Below, piece after piece: positions 46,536 to 57,570 of a stretch of 64,000 nucleotides of DNA (its first letter is position 1; each line of letters begins with the position of its first letter). The position numbers were made by a program, and so were the translations under genes. The DNA lies in the NCBI RefSeq assembly GCF_964355755.1, contig NC_092678.1, positions 2,565,922-2,629,921 of the forward strand. The letters run 5' to 3'. The stretch comes from Antedon mediterranea (taxonomy: Eukaryota > Echinodermata > Crinoidea > Comatulida > Antedonidae). The notes below the pieces were generated by a model. That model was not told the DNA's origin, did no database searches, and worked only from the letters and a program-made list of their open reading frames with translations.

Positions 46536-46539
46536 CACT

Positions 46540-46975
46540 TTATGTTTTCAGGTAAACGGTGCCAAATATTTGCCCCTCTATAGACAATACTCCTATATTT
46601 GTTCTTTTTAGAGGAATACGGAAATCGCTCTTCTTCTGCGTACCATACTCTTGTACAGATTTCATTTTTGTAAAAAAAGGGTTAAATGAAACTGGTAAAT
46701 TGCCCATACAGAATTGAAACATAAATACAGCAGTGTACTTCTCATACAAGTCAAAAATATTCAATAGGTTTTTGTTATAGAATAAATTTGTTGATGGATG
46801 CGGATAGTGCACTTTACATATAATTCTGATCGCTCCTTTTTCGAAGTATGTATTCTATGTAGCTTCGTTGCCCCCGCAACTCCCCAAATAGTTATTGCAT
46901 ATATTAGGTGAGGTAAAATTACCGAGTTGTACATTATTAACAAAACATGAACAATATATTTAAGTTTCACACCCG
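46540..46975 (-). mobile_element. LINE reverse-transcriptase C-terminal fragment
   Basis: Two adjacent minus-strand frames read MYNSVILPHLIYAITIWGVAG and then LNIFDLYEKYTAVFMFQF…LPVSFN, the thumb/C-terminal region found in Jockey/CR1-group non-LTR polyproteins (ILPHLxYxIxxWG). It is frameshifted and truncated, so dead. Confidence 0.65.
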
Positions 46976-47136
46976 TCGAAGGAGACGGTTACTATAATGC
47001 TAGTAGAATATCCAATATTATTTCCAAGTATAATGGCATTTTATTTAGATTAAAACAAACACTTGCACCAAACTTTATTTTCTTTGTATCACGCATTAGT
47101 TCTCCCATATTTAAATTACCGTAACCGTAACCAATG

Positions 47137-47480
47137 TGAGTGAGTGGCCGAGCGGTTAAGACAGTGGAACTATAATTACGTAGCCATAACATCGGCAAGG
47201 GTTCGAGGCTCACTTACTCCATGGTTCTGGTGGTAAAACATAAGGACTATAAACCGTAGGTCCAGTGTACACATCTAGCTCGTGTGCACTTTAAAGAACC
47301 TAGTACATCTTTCGAGACGAGTAGGGGGTTACCCCGGTGTATTAGTACATCACAGCCACTGATCACCAACCACCAACTGGGCCCTCTGGGAGACCAGTCT
47401 TTGACTGAAGAGGTTACCCAGTATAAATATATATTTCAATTATTTGGGCAGATGTTATAGGCCTAATCTGAAAATCATTC
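47137..47480 (+). mobile_element. tRNA-derived SINE, copy 4 (best head)
   Basis: The head at 47137-47221 has A box GTGGCCGAGCGGTTAAG and B box GGGTTCGAGGCTC at class II tRNA spacing, but no plausible clean acceptor stem, so it is a SINE rather than a tRNA gene. The tail carries TAGGTCCAGTGTACAC, GTGCACTTTAAAGAACC and GGGGGTTACCCCGGTG, shared with the other copies. Confidence 0.65.
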
Positions 47481-47649
47481 ACTTAGGCCTAAAACAAAAG
47501 AACATAATTAGACTACTCTGTTCAAACTGGCTGGTCCATACTGCACCTTTATTTTTTTAGTTACAAACCTTTATATTAAAACATTCTATGATATTCATAA
47601 ATGACAAAAAGCAATTTTTAAATGTTCAATTTCGTTAATAAAAAAAAGT

Positions 47650-47760
47650 GATATATAGAGATGATATCATATCACTACCATATTTAAGCATAACACTACC
47701 ATATATGGGAACATCACATTTTTTGACAAATAAAGTTTGATAGTTTAGAAAATGCTTTAA
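47650..47760. mobile_element. Palindromic MITE, copy 7
   Basis: ATATCACTACCATATTTAAG and the right arm ATAAAGTTTGATAGTTTAGA remain; the left terminus is lost. Confidence 0.6.
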
Positions 47761-47764
47761 GTTT

Positions 47765-48310
47765 TAAACCAGTATCGTTATAAATTTTTTTTTTTATGAA
47801 TTTTAAATAGGTTGAATGATAAAAAATCGTTCAAGATCCGCCCGTGAGAGGTATAAAGCTCTCGTTTTGAACCATAAAAATACCAACCTTAAAATTATAT
47901 AAATCATAAAAATGGTAAAAATTAATTACGTGTTTTCCGGGATTATAATAATCATTAGGCTTATTACATTTAATTGCCTAGAAACTGTACTCTTTAGTTA
48001 CCATGCTATACGGACTATCTTCAGAAGGTTCGAAATAGCACTGATCTAACGTTGGTAAATTATCAGGTGAACGTGGCTAGAGTGGTGCAAAACCTTTATT
48101 TCAGGACTGTGATTATGATACTAAATCAAGACAAAAACAAATTTAGGTTTGTTTCGTTTATATACTTTATATATCAAGCATGGATGATGGAGGTATCAAA
48201 ATACGGGATTGCATGAGCACAAAATGGAAAAGCATAGTATAGGCTTTGCCATTTAGTGGCCCTGCTGCAATAATTGTCCACATCCAAACTTCTAGTGCGT
48301 GTTTCTGATG
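47765..48310. other. AT-rich spacer before the PYGR promoter
   Basis: No coding exon or repeat family recognised. Confidence 0.35.
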
Positions 48311-48500
48311 TGTTGTGTGCGGCGATTGGCCAGTTCTTGTTAGTTCATGTCGGAGTCACAGTAACAAGAAAGCTGATTGGTTGTACAGGTATTTGTTTGT
48401 GATTGGTCAAAACCACCTGTTGGTGTTGTGTGCGGCGATTGGCCATTTTTTTGTTTCTGATTAGTAAACTGTTTCTGATTGGTCAAAAGACAACACGTTC
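48311..48500 (+). promoter_or_regulatory. Cluster of five inverted CCAAT boxes upstream of the PYGR gene
   Basis: ATTGG occurs at 48325-48329, 48376-48380, 48402-48406, 48438-48442 and 48478-48482, all in the same orientation. Two copies share the longer context GTTGTGTGCGGCGATTGGCC. The cluster ends about 120 bp before the ATG at 48605, as expected for an NF-Y-driven promoter without a TATA box. Confidence 0.55.
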
Positions 48501-48604
48501 GTTATTTTGCCGCCAAGAATACAAGATCCACTTTTCAATCTTTCCGTCCGCCATTCAACACACCAAAAATAAAAAGATCAAAATCAAAAAATCAAAATCA
48601 AACC

Positions 48605-51600
48605 ATGACTCGATTACAAACGTGAGTATTGTTTAAATCTTATTAATTCAATAGTAAACCTCCTAGGCCCTACTGTTGTCTTTTATAGCAAATGGTTTGC
48701 AATAAATCAAGAAGACTGAGGTTAGTTAGCCGAGACCGTTTGGGTCCATGGGTGCAGATTAGTGTGTACGGTCGGGCCACACTGACACTTTGTGGATTAG
48801 GCATAGACAGCTTGTTCATAATTATTAGAACATATGCTAGCCTAGTTGGGCTAACACAATACCGTTTGGGCCTAAAAAATCTAGCCTACACTTTGTTAAT
48901 TTTATATAAAACTAATATTTTATATATATAAAAGGATCCCAATGAAAATAAGTGATTCTCTTTCTATTAATAATGGTATGTTAAATAGACACATACATGC
49001 TGCCAACACTCCCATTTTAGAAGGCTTATTGAGAGAAATGTGCCTCTTGTTGTTCAGGTTCCTTGTGTCCTAGTATCAACAACGACGGTTTCTAGTCAGA
49101 TGGGGTAACTGTTTATCGGATAGTTTCCCAGTTACAAATGGTGTAAGGCAAGGGGGTGTAATGTCTCCTCTATTATACAATATATATGTTGACACTCTCA
49201 GTACGTCTCTTGGTAAAAGTAGATATGGATGTTATTTTAACAATGCATGTTTTAATCATTTATGCTATGCTGATGATTTGGTTGTGTTAGCTCCCTCTGC
49301 CTCAGGCCTTCAAAAACTGGTTAACACGTGTGTAGGTTTTTGCATGATATTATTTATAATAATAAAACTTAGACTCATATCCTAGCCTAACATGTGCTTC
49401 CAGTTTTCCATATTTTCTCCCGGATTACAAATATAACTGACCATCTGTGGTTATAATTGTTTGATTTGACAGAAAGGGGATTCCTCTCACAAGATCTTTG
49501 TTACCTCTCGATAATAGATAGAGGGCGCATTTGACCTTTCAAAAAACACCACCTATTAATTGATGCATGGTCTATAATAACAGGTACAAGGTACACATTT
49601 ATCAGCCATGTCTTTTTTAAAATAAAACACTATTTTAAATTTTTCTGCAACCCGACGGATCGTTTTTATCATTATGAAATATTTAGCATCCCCCCCCCCC
49701 CCACCTGATTTATAATGCTGGATCCGCCCCTGAATAATATAAATGTATCTATGCCTAGGCTTCTGTGATTGTTGTATTTTAAACAATTTATATATCATGG
49801 TAGCACATCCCTTAAAAACTCGCATTGTATATTTTTTTTAAAATAAATGCAAACGTCTAAAAAAATATATTAACCCCATGAAAACCAAATAAAAGCGATT
49901 AAACCCTGTAGTGTATGATTTGAATGTAAATTCAACAAATTATTAATTAATGGTCTATTTTTAGGGTAAAACCGCATTTTTTAGTGAAAATAATAATTGT
50001 TAAACTCTGCAAACCTCAAAACACATACACATCCCATGAAAGCCAAATAAAATCAATAAAATCCTGTATTGCATAAATTGAATTGTATGTAAATTCAACA
50101 AATTATAATTTGTTGTTGTTTGGACAACCTATTTTTGGGGTGAAACATCATTTTTTTGGTTAAAAATAATTGTTAAACTCTGCAAACCTCAAAACACATA
50201 CACATCCCATGAAAACCAAATAAAATCAATTAAATCCTGTATTGCATTAATTGAATTGTATGTAAATTAAAAAAATTATAATTTGTTGTTGTTTGGACAA
50301 CCTATTTTTGGGTGTAAAACATCATTTTTTGGTTAAAAATAATTGTTAAACTCTGTAAACCTCAAAAACACATAGGCATCCCATGAAAACCAATTAAAAG
50401 TAATTAAATACTAGTAGTGTATGAATTGAATTGTATGTAAATTCAATAAATTATAATTTTGTTGTTGTTTTAACAACCTAGTTTTGGTGAAAAATAATTA
50501 TTAAACTCTGCAAACCTAAAAAACACAGACGTCCCATGAAAACAAAATAAAAGCAATTACATCCTGTACTGTATGAATTGAATTGTATATGAATTCAACA
50601 AATTATTGACTGTAAAGTAACAACCTATTTTATGGGGTAAAACATCGTTTTTTTGGTATAAATAATTGTTTAACCGATCAAACCTAAAAAAAAACCAGAA
50701 AACCAATTAAAGCAATAAAATCATGTAGTTTTTTTGTTCTTTTAAAAACCTATTTTTGAGGTAAAACATCATTTTTTTTCTTTAAAATAATTGTTAAACT
50801 CTGTAAACCTCAAAAACACATAGGCATCCCATGAAAACCAATTAAAAGTAATTAAATACTAGTAGTGTATGAATTGAATTGTATGTAAATTCAATAAATT
50901 ATAATTTTGTTGTTGTTTTAACAACCTAGTTTTGGTGAAAAATAATTATTAAACTCTGCAAACCTAAAAAACACAGACGTCCCATGAAAACAAAATAAAA
51001 GCAATTACATCCTGTACTGTATGAATTGAATTGTATATGAATTCAACAAATTATTGACTGTAAAGTAACAACCTATTTTATGGGGTAAAACATCGTTTTT
51101 TTGGTATAAATAATTGTTTAACCGATCAAACCTAAAAAAAAACCAGAAAACCAATTAAAGCAATAAAATCATGTAGTTTTTTTGTTCTTTTAAAAACCTA
51201 TTTTTGAGGTAAAACATCATTTTTTTTCTTTAAAATAATTGTTAAACTCTGCAAACCTCAAAAACACATAGGCATCCCATGAAAACCAATTAAAAGTAAT
51301 TAAATACTAGTAGTGTATGAATTGAATTGTATGTAAATTCAATAAATTATAATTTTTTGTTGTTTTAACAACCTAGTTTTGGTGAAAAATAATGATTAAA
51401 CTCTGCAAACCTAAAAAACACAGACGTCCCATGAAAACAAAATAAAAGCAATTACATCCTGTACTGTATGAATTGAATTGTATATGAATTCAACAAATTA
51501 TTGACTGTGAAGTAACAACCTATTTTTTGGGGTAAAACATCGTTTTTTTGGTATAAATAATTGTTTAACCGATCAAACCTAAAAAACCTCAGAAAACCAA

Positions 51601-53323
51601 TTAAAGCAATAAAATCATGTAGTTTTTTTGTTCTTTTAAAAACCTATTTTTGGGGTAAAACATCATTTTTTTGGTTACAAATAAATGTTAAACTCTGCAA
51701 ACCTCAAAAACACATACATCCCATTAAACCCCCCTAAAAAATTGATTAAGAGTCCTGTAGTGTATAAATTGAATTGTATGTAAATTCAACAAATTATAAT
51801 TTGTTGTTGTTTGAACAACCTATTTCATGATGGTGTCATATCACTACCATATTTGGGCATATATCACTAGTTTGACAAAAATGGTACACAGAGCTTTACA
51901 CAATTTAATTTTGATCACATATTCCTGGCAAGATCTCTTGAAACATTTCATTTATTTAAAAAAGATATATATAAATTTTCATTGCGCAAGTGTTGATATT
52001 TTTCAAAATTGATAAGGAAATGTGTTTTTGGAAAGTTTACAGAGTCTGTATCATGCGTACACGGATAACGATATTTTTGTTTTCGTTATGACCTTGAACT
52101 TTCACCTAAAAAAGTTGACCAGGTGTGGATTCATCATCTCCACCCACTTTATTTTACCATTTTTAGTCTCCACCCCGCCCACCACATATTTTTTTTTAAA
52201 ATTCCTGGATCTTCCACAAAATCACTGGTCATCATTATAGGTTGCGCTATAGGGGTTATACTAACAAATAAGGTGATTTGGAGGTACATTTATTATTTGT
52301 GATTTGCATAAAAAAATATATTCAATATTTAGGAAAATGTGTTTTTGAAAAATTTACAGAGACTGTTTCTCCTACTTTCAATTTGATAGGATATTGATAT
52401 GTAACACACGTTAATAGAATCTGGACCAATTTCATATAATGGACCATATTGATTAAAGTTTAATTTGTTTCACTCATTTATTATTATATTTTGTTTCTGT
52501 TTTTAACAGACTGTTAAACGAAGCACACAACTTTTTGTGCGAGGGAGTTTACCGTCCCTACGGTAGAGTTGCCCGGATAGATGAGGAAGTAGTATTTCGA
52601 CAACGAGAATGTCGACGGTTTCATCCTTATGGCCGAACTGCAAGAGGTTTTAATCGCTCCCCACTACGTGTGCCTATACCACCACCACCACAACCACGAC
52701 CACCACGCAGACGAAGACCACAGCATCATTCACCACCACGACCACAACATCATTCACCACCCAGACCACAAACACCACCAGACAGAATACAGTTCAGACG
52801 CACGAGACAACAACGACAACGTGAAGAACGTGAACGCCTCATTAGATTACGCAGACTACAACATTCCCCACCAAGACAACAGCATTCACCGCCACAACAT
52901 CATTCACTGCCTCAGCGACGAAAATGTCCACGACAATGCACCACTTCACCTTCATCATCACTTACTTGTTCATCGTCTGAATGTGCATTTCGCCCACCTC
53001 CTAATTTGCCTCCTTACAATGCAGAGATGGAAAGACAGAGGGCAGTAGCGAATTGGCATCAGATGTGCGTGGCAGGTGGGCATTTTGATATGCTAGGCAT
53101 CCCAAATCCAGGAGCCGATGATGGTGGGCCTGCGGCTGCGGCAGCGGCCGTGCCTCCTGCTCCGGCTGTTCCGGTAGTGGTGCCGGATGTGGCTGTAGTG
53201 GTGCCTGTGCCGGACGTGGCTCCGGTGCCGGATGTGGCGGCCGTGCCTGCTGTTGCAGCTGGCGTGTACAGAACTCGATCGGGAAGAATAAGTCGGCCAC
53301 CAGTTAGGTATTCACCATATTAG
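48605..53323 (+). CDS. PYGR-motif Pro/Arg/His-rich protein, two exons, 276 aa, family unknown
   Basis: Exon 1 is 48605-48621 (ATG ACT CGA TTA CAA AC, donor GTGAGT) and exon 2 is 52510-53323 (acceptor TTTTTAACAG). Phases match, giving MTRLQT|LLNEAHNFLCEG. Residues about 20-55 hold two similar motifs, YRPYGRVARIDEE and FHPYGRTARGF. About 58-135 is Pro/Arg/His-rich with PPRPQHHSPP-type repeats and a very basic RQQRQREERERL stretch; about 140-155 is Ser-rich; a less biased block (NAEMERQRAVANWHQMC) follows; then an Ala/Val/Pro repeat (VVPDVAVV, PVPDVAPV); the end is RTRSGRISRPPVRYSPY. Exon 2 is much richer in GC than its surroundings. No conserved domain is recognised. The TRSGR..RPPVRY ending resembles tails of some retrotransposon polyproteins, so a mobile-element origin is possible. 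Degenerate copies of both exons lie inverted at 55.5-56.1 kb. Confidence 0.55.
49080..49375 (+). mobile_element. Non-LTR reverse transcriptase fragment (YADD)
   Basis: Reads …FPVTNGVRQGGVMSPLLYNI and later HLCYADDLVVLAPSASGLQK, which are reverse transcriptase palm motifs with the catalytic YADD. Only about 95 codons survive, inside the PYGR intron. Confidence 0.8.
49900..51825. repeat. AT-rich satellite with ~180-bp units and a ~440-455-bp higher-order repeat
   Basis: The basic unit contains TTAAACTCTGCAAACCTCAA, CATCCCATGAAAACCAA and GAATTGAATTGTATGTAAAT. Between about 50345 and 51660 a composite block (unit plus a diverged partner with TAACCGATCAAACC) recurs at 50345, 50800 and 51242 with near identity, i.e. 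a higher-order repeat. It lies in the PYGR intron. Confidence 0.88.
51826..51900. mobile_element. Palindromic MITE, copy 8 (partial)
   Basis: ATATCACTACCATATTTGGGC-like core and the terminal ACACAGAGCTTTA remain. Confidence 0.55.
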
Positions 53324-53329
53324 TAAACT

Positions 53330-54245
53330 TTTTTTCTTTTTCTTTATTAATATTATTCATTTTTTTATGATGCACACCCCAAGTCCCCGTCTACCTGCAA
53401 GAAGGTAGATAATTATTAAAGAAAAAAACATTACTGAAATACAGTAATAACAGTCCCCACAGATGTTATCGGGCCATTTAGGCAATGTTAACTCAGATGT
53501 AACTTTTAATTTTTCTTATCATGAATAAATGGAATTAGCTCTTTTCAAACAAATTGCAAAATTAATAGTTGACCCTATTGAATCTTGTTTGGTTTAACCT
53601 AAAAATTGATTACAAAAATGTTTTACATTATATTATCAAGAAATTAGAAAATTAATAAAAACAATTATTTTATATGTACAATATAAATAGGAAGGATCCA
53701 TCTTTCAAACATAGTAATTACTAATCTACAAGGAGTAAAAATGTTTGGTTGTAAGGTTGATGCACAGTCAATCCAGTTCATTAATCAAAACACAACACTG
53801 CATGTCATAAATTTCTTCTTTCCATGACACGACAACATGACGACATGACTATGCTGCTGGACTATCCACTCTTTTTGGAATATTTTTATTTACTTGCGAC
53901 TCTCTACGGCCTAAATATCCAATAGCACTCTTTTCTCCTGAATAAGAAAAAATTTGTTTATTTTATGGCACCCATTCAAAATTTCTTCTTAAAATTGGAT
54001 GTACATAAAATATTACATATTACAAACTTCATGTCGCTTACAAGGTTGTGAGCTTGCCTTGTTTATCATATCCAGTACACTTCCACATGTCTTTTATGAT
54101 GTTTGCTAACAATTCTCTTATCAAAGTATGCCCTAGCATAATCACGACTGTGACATAGTCACGTATTCTTAACTTCTTTTATACGTTTTTAAGCGCAAAT
54201 TCATGAATTCACAGTGCAAGCCAATGATATATAAATTGTTCAGGA
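53330..54245. other. 3' flank of the PYGR gene
   Basis: Contains AT-rich DNA and a short CATGACACGACAACATGACG-type repeat near 53825. No coding exon recognised. Confidence 0.4.
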
Positions 54246-54249
54246 GCAT

Positions 54250-55174
54250 CTTACGCCCGTATTCTTAAACCGGACTTTAGTCGTAGTTCGAAGTTCGACT
54301 TGAAAAAGTCGTAGTTCGAGCTATTACTTCAAATTCGATTAAAAAACGAAGTAGTCGAAGTTTGCAGTTCGACTTAATGAAGTCGAGCTTTTAGTCGAGT
54401 TGCACACGTCTGGGTAACAAAGGCTATACATTGGCCAATGACAAGAGAGTATTTGAGGAGCAGACGAAATTTTGCGCATTGATATCACTTTCCATTTTCT
54501 TACAACACTTTTTACGCATCAGGACTATATACATAAAAAATAATTTTAATCGTTAATTATTAGAACAAGATCAGTATTAATTTAACAGTGAAGTACAACA
54601 AACAAAATCTTCAAAATATATTTAAGAACCATGGCGGTACGGTAACTTTCATATTTTCTAGGCCTCCAACAAAGTATGATCGCGACGAACCACGCACTTC
54701 ATAGCGTGACAAGAAAGCGCTAGGCCCCCTAAACATTCCATCGCGTGGTGAATTGCCGCATTTCCCATTGTCACTATGGCGTGACGTAGTTCAAGTCGGA
54801 CTTGCGCGAAGAAAATAATGTAATTTGTATACAGTTGTAAATAAAGATGATTTTCATTATTATAACTTATACCAATGTATATTTAATTAAGCTAATATAA
54901 ATATATATATTTCATTCTTCAATATCTGACCAATATAACAACTCAATGACTGTTACGTTTTTTATAAACATCGTTTAAAAACCATTTAATCGACCATTTA
55001 GCCTGCCCCCTCCAGGACTAAAAAAATTGATCAAAATCCGTCTCGATTTAGTCGAGGTTGGCCTGATTTAGTCGGTGATTTAGTTGAAGTTCGGTTTATG
55101 AATTAAAATGACGTCATTTTTTTAGTTTTAGCTCGAACTACGACTGAAGTCCAGTTTAAAAATGCGGGCGTAAG
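54250..55174. mobile_element. 925-bp non-autonomous TIR element
   Basis: The left end CTTACGCCCGTATTCTTAAA…CGTAGTTCGA is mirrored at the right end (…TCGAACTACGACTGAAGTCC…GCGGGCGTAAG). Subterminal regions carry many AGTTCGACTT/AAGTCGAACT-like words in both orientations. No transposase frame and no convincing target-site duplication were seen. Confidence 0.65.
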
Positions 55175-55254
55175 GCCTAAATGTATTCATATTATTATAG
55201 ACCATACAGCAATTAAACTTATCGTGTCGAGTAATTTAAGTCCAAAAAGGTTAG

Positions 55255-55445
55255 CTTATATTATTTTCATTGGGATCATCCTTTTTATAAAGGCATAATC
55301 TAAAATAAAATTACAAAGTATTGATTTCTTTTTATAAAAGGTCCAAACTGTCTACTTTGTGTTGGCCTAGCTTATCATTTAATTAGTCCACAACATGTGC
55401 AGTATGGCCCGATCTGCACCCAATCGTCCGTGGAACCAAACGAAC
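55255..55445 (-). repeat. Inverted copy of the 5' part of the PYGR intron
   Basis: On the minus strand it matches 48735-48960 in several blocks: CCAC/TGG..GTGCAGAT.GGGCCA, then AAAAGGAT…CCCAATGAAAATAA. Confidence 0.6.
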
Positions 55446-55582
55446 CAATTATGTCCATAGGGATGAAACTGGTGAAACTCGCATTTCTTCATCTATCTTG
55501 GTCTCCGTAAGGAATGGTATTCAACGCCCTTTACAAAATTTTAGTTTAGTTTAGTAATCTTTGGTTACAAATTATTTTTTTT

Positions 55583-56071
55583 TTAGGGACGGTAAACTCC
55601 CTCGTATACAAAGTTGTGCCCCTCGTTTAACAATCTGTTAAAAACAGAAACAAAATATAATAAGTGAAACAAATTAAACTTTAATCAATATGGTCCATTA
55701 TATGTAATTGGTCCAGATTCTATTAACGCGTGTCACATATCAATATCCTATCAATTCTAGGCTTAATATTTTCAAAAAGTTTTTGTTTACTTTCTGTTGT
55801 GTCCTTGTTGTGATTTCGCCTAGAACTAACAGCCGTAAGATGAGCCGTGTATTTTTGCCTCACTCTTATAGCATTTGCACAAAGTCACATGTGTAAAAAT
55901 ATTGATAATTCAGTAGTTTTCTGCTGTTCCAAATTTTCAATCTTAGTATGTTACTTCTTCATATCCAGCTTTAGATGTGTGAACAAAATTTAAAACTGCG
56001 GGCTTATTAAATTAATAAAAGTGTTAGATAAGATTTAAACATTATCCTCAGCACGTTTGTAAGCGACTCAT
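55583..56071 (-). pseudogene. Truncated inverted copy of the PYGR gene
   Basis: On the minus strand 56071-56055 is ATGAGTCGCTTACAAAC, the 17-nt counterpart of PYGR exon 1 (MSRLQT), but the donor is GTGCTG instead of GTGAGT. After a 420-bp intron, 55634-55583 matches the intron end and exon 2 start (TTTTTAACAG|A TTG TTA AAC GAG) and reads LLNEGHNFVYEGVYRP before a stop. Further minus-strand sequence at 55480-55575 resembles the PYGR/RIDEE/FHPYG region but is out of frame. The intron homology extends to 55755, paralleling 52390-52509. Confidence 0.6.
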
Positions 56072-56084
56072 GTTTGCTGTTTTT

Positions 56085-56260
56085 TGTTTGTTTAATTGAT
56101 TGTGTTTTTTCTTCGTCTTCTTCTTCTTCTTCTCTGTGCGGATGTGTTCATCTATCCGGACAACTCTACCATAAGGAACAGTATTCAACCCCCTTAACGA
56201 AATTGAAGGCCTCCTTTTGTAATCTTTGGTTACAAAGTATTACTTTTTTTTATAAAAGCC
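56085..56260 (-). pseudogene. Second PYGR-motif fragment (inverted)
   Basis: Minus strand reads VPYGRVVRIDEHIRTEKK then a Lys-rich stretch, ending just before the exon-1-like ATG at 56071. A preceding block (GTAACCAAAGATTAC…TTGAATACTGTTCC) also precedes the matching fragment at 55480-55600, so the two fragments share a longer duplicated unit. Confidence 0.5.
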
Positions 56261-56427
56261 CTGAATTGTCTTATATTGAACAAGATGTCTAGTCCACATC
56301 TATCCAGGTATCCATCCTTTGCATCCAGCACACTGAACACTTTAGCTTGACACAAATCTTAACGCCTCGTCTAGTGTCGGATAATGTCTGCATTTAATCA
56401 CAGCATTGATATCCCTAGGATCTAGGC

Positions 56428-56780
56428 TTAATATTTCCAAAAAGTTTTTGTTAACTTTCTGTTGTGTCCTTGATGTGATTTCGCCTTGAACAAACGGCCG
56501 TAAGATGAGCCGTGTATTTTTTCCTCACTTTTATCGCGTTTGCACAAAGTCACATGTGTAAAAATATTGATAATAATTAGTGTATAGATCCGCCTATCGG
56601 TACATCCGGTTTCCCACATTTACTACAAATCTAAACGACTCTTCATCATCGGATAATGTTTGCATTTAATCGCAGCATTGAAATCTCTAGGATTTTTGTT
56701 GCATTAACAGCCGTAAGATGAGGCATCTTTTTCTTTGCTCTATGATGATCCCATTTGCACAAATCAGAAATTTATTCTCC
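56428..56780 (-). repeat. Repeated module encoding GSSYGR-like peptides
   Basis: Minus-strand 56619-56428 has an open stretch KIHGSSYGRLFKAKSHQGH. A decayed copy lies at 55920-55745 and a third fragment near 56640-56780. Each is followed by sequence resembling AVIKCRHYP. These look like duplicated remnants linked to the PYGR copies; no function can be given. Confidence 0.4.
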
Positions 56781-56784
56781 TATT

Positions 56785-57565
56785 GCACTTGTTCTGCTAA
56801 GTTCTTACCCACAGTCTGTCTAGGCCATCCTAGGAAAAGTAACTCGCACTGTAAACAGAAAAGTATAATGTGTGCCACTTATCAATGTGACCTGTGTCAA
56901 TGTGTACAGCACTGGGTCTCTCACCCCGCACAAACATGCCATCATCACCCAACTATTCTTAGCAAAGGGTAATTTGGAAAAGTAGGGAAGATACTTACTA
57001 TTAAAAAAAATTAGTCTTGTGTCCTGTTTTGCATACCAATATGATATTGCGAGGGACATGACATATCATGAGTGACACGACATTGTGAAACGACAGGACT
57101 TTAACTATACCTCTTACAAGTTGGACAAAGATTTTTCATATATAATAAGGTACAGGAAAACTATTTGCTTTGAGATCATTTCATTTTTTAAATATACAGC
57201 TCTTGAAAACTTCTCTTGAAAAATTGTTATGCTTAAATCGTCGGTGAGGCAACCATTTTTGAAATTTTAAAGTTCTCATTTATTTTAAATATTACTTCTG
57301 AGAATTAAGTATATTATACTAAGGTACTCTTCAAATACAAATGATGTACCATGCTTTGCCATATGAATCTTTTCAAAGACATTTAAAAAATAAACAACTA
57401 ACCAACCAAGGCATCAACCTTTTCAAAGACATTAAAAAAAACAACCAAGGCATGGACCTTTTAAAAGACATTAAAAAAAACAATAAATAAATCTGAAAAA
57501 TAATAACTATGGATCTTAGAAGACAAAATTTGGTCAGTTTTATTTTAAAACGTTTTTAGAATTTT
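56785..57565. other. AT-rich spacer
   Basis: No gene supported. CATCAACCTTTTCAAAGACA and relatives are repeated about three times at 57360-57480. Confidence 0.4.
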
Positions 57566-57570
57566 GTTTT

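Noticed and set aside
47137-47221. Possible tRNA-Leu/Ser gene
   Set aside because: A and B boxes are good, but the arms do not form a convincing acceptor stem and the same tail follows related heads elsewhere, so it is a SINE.
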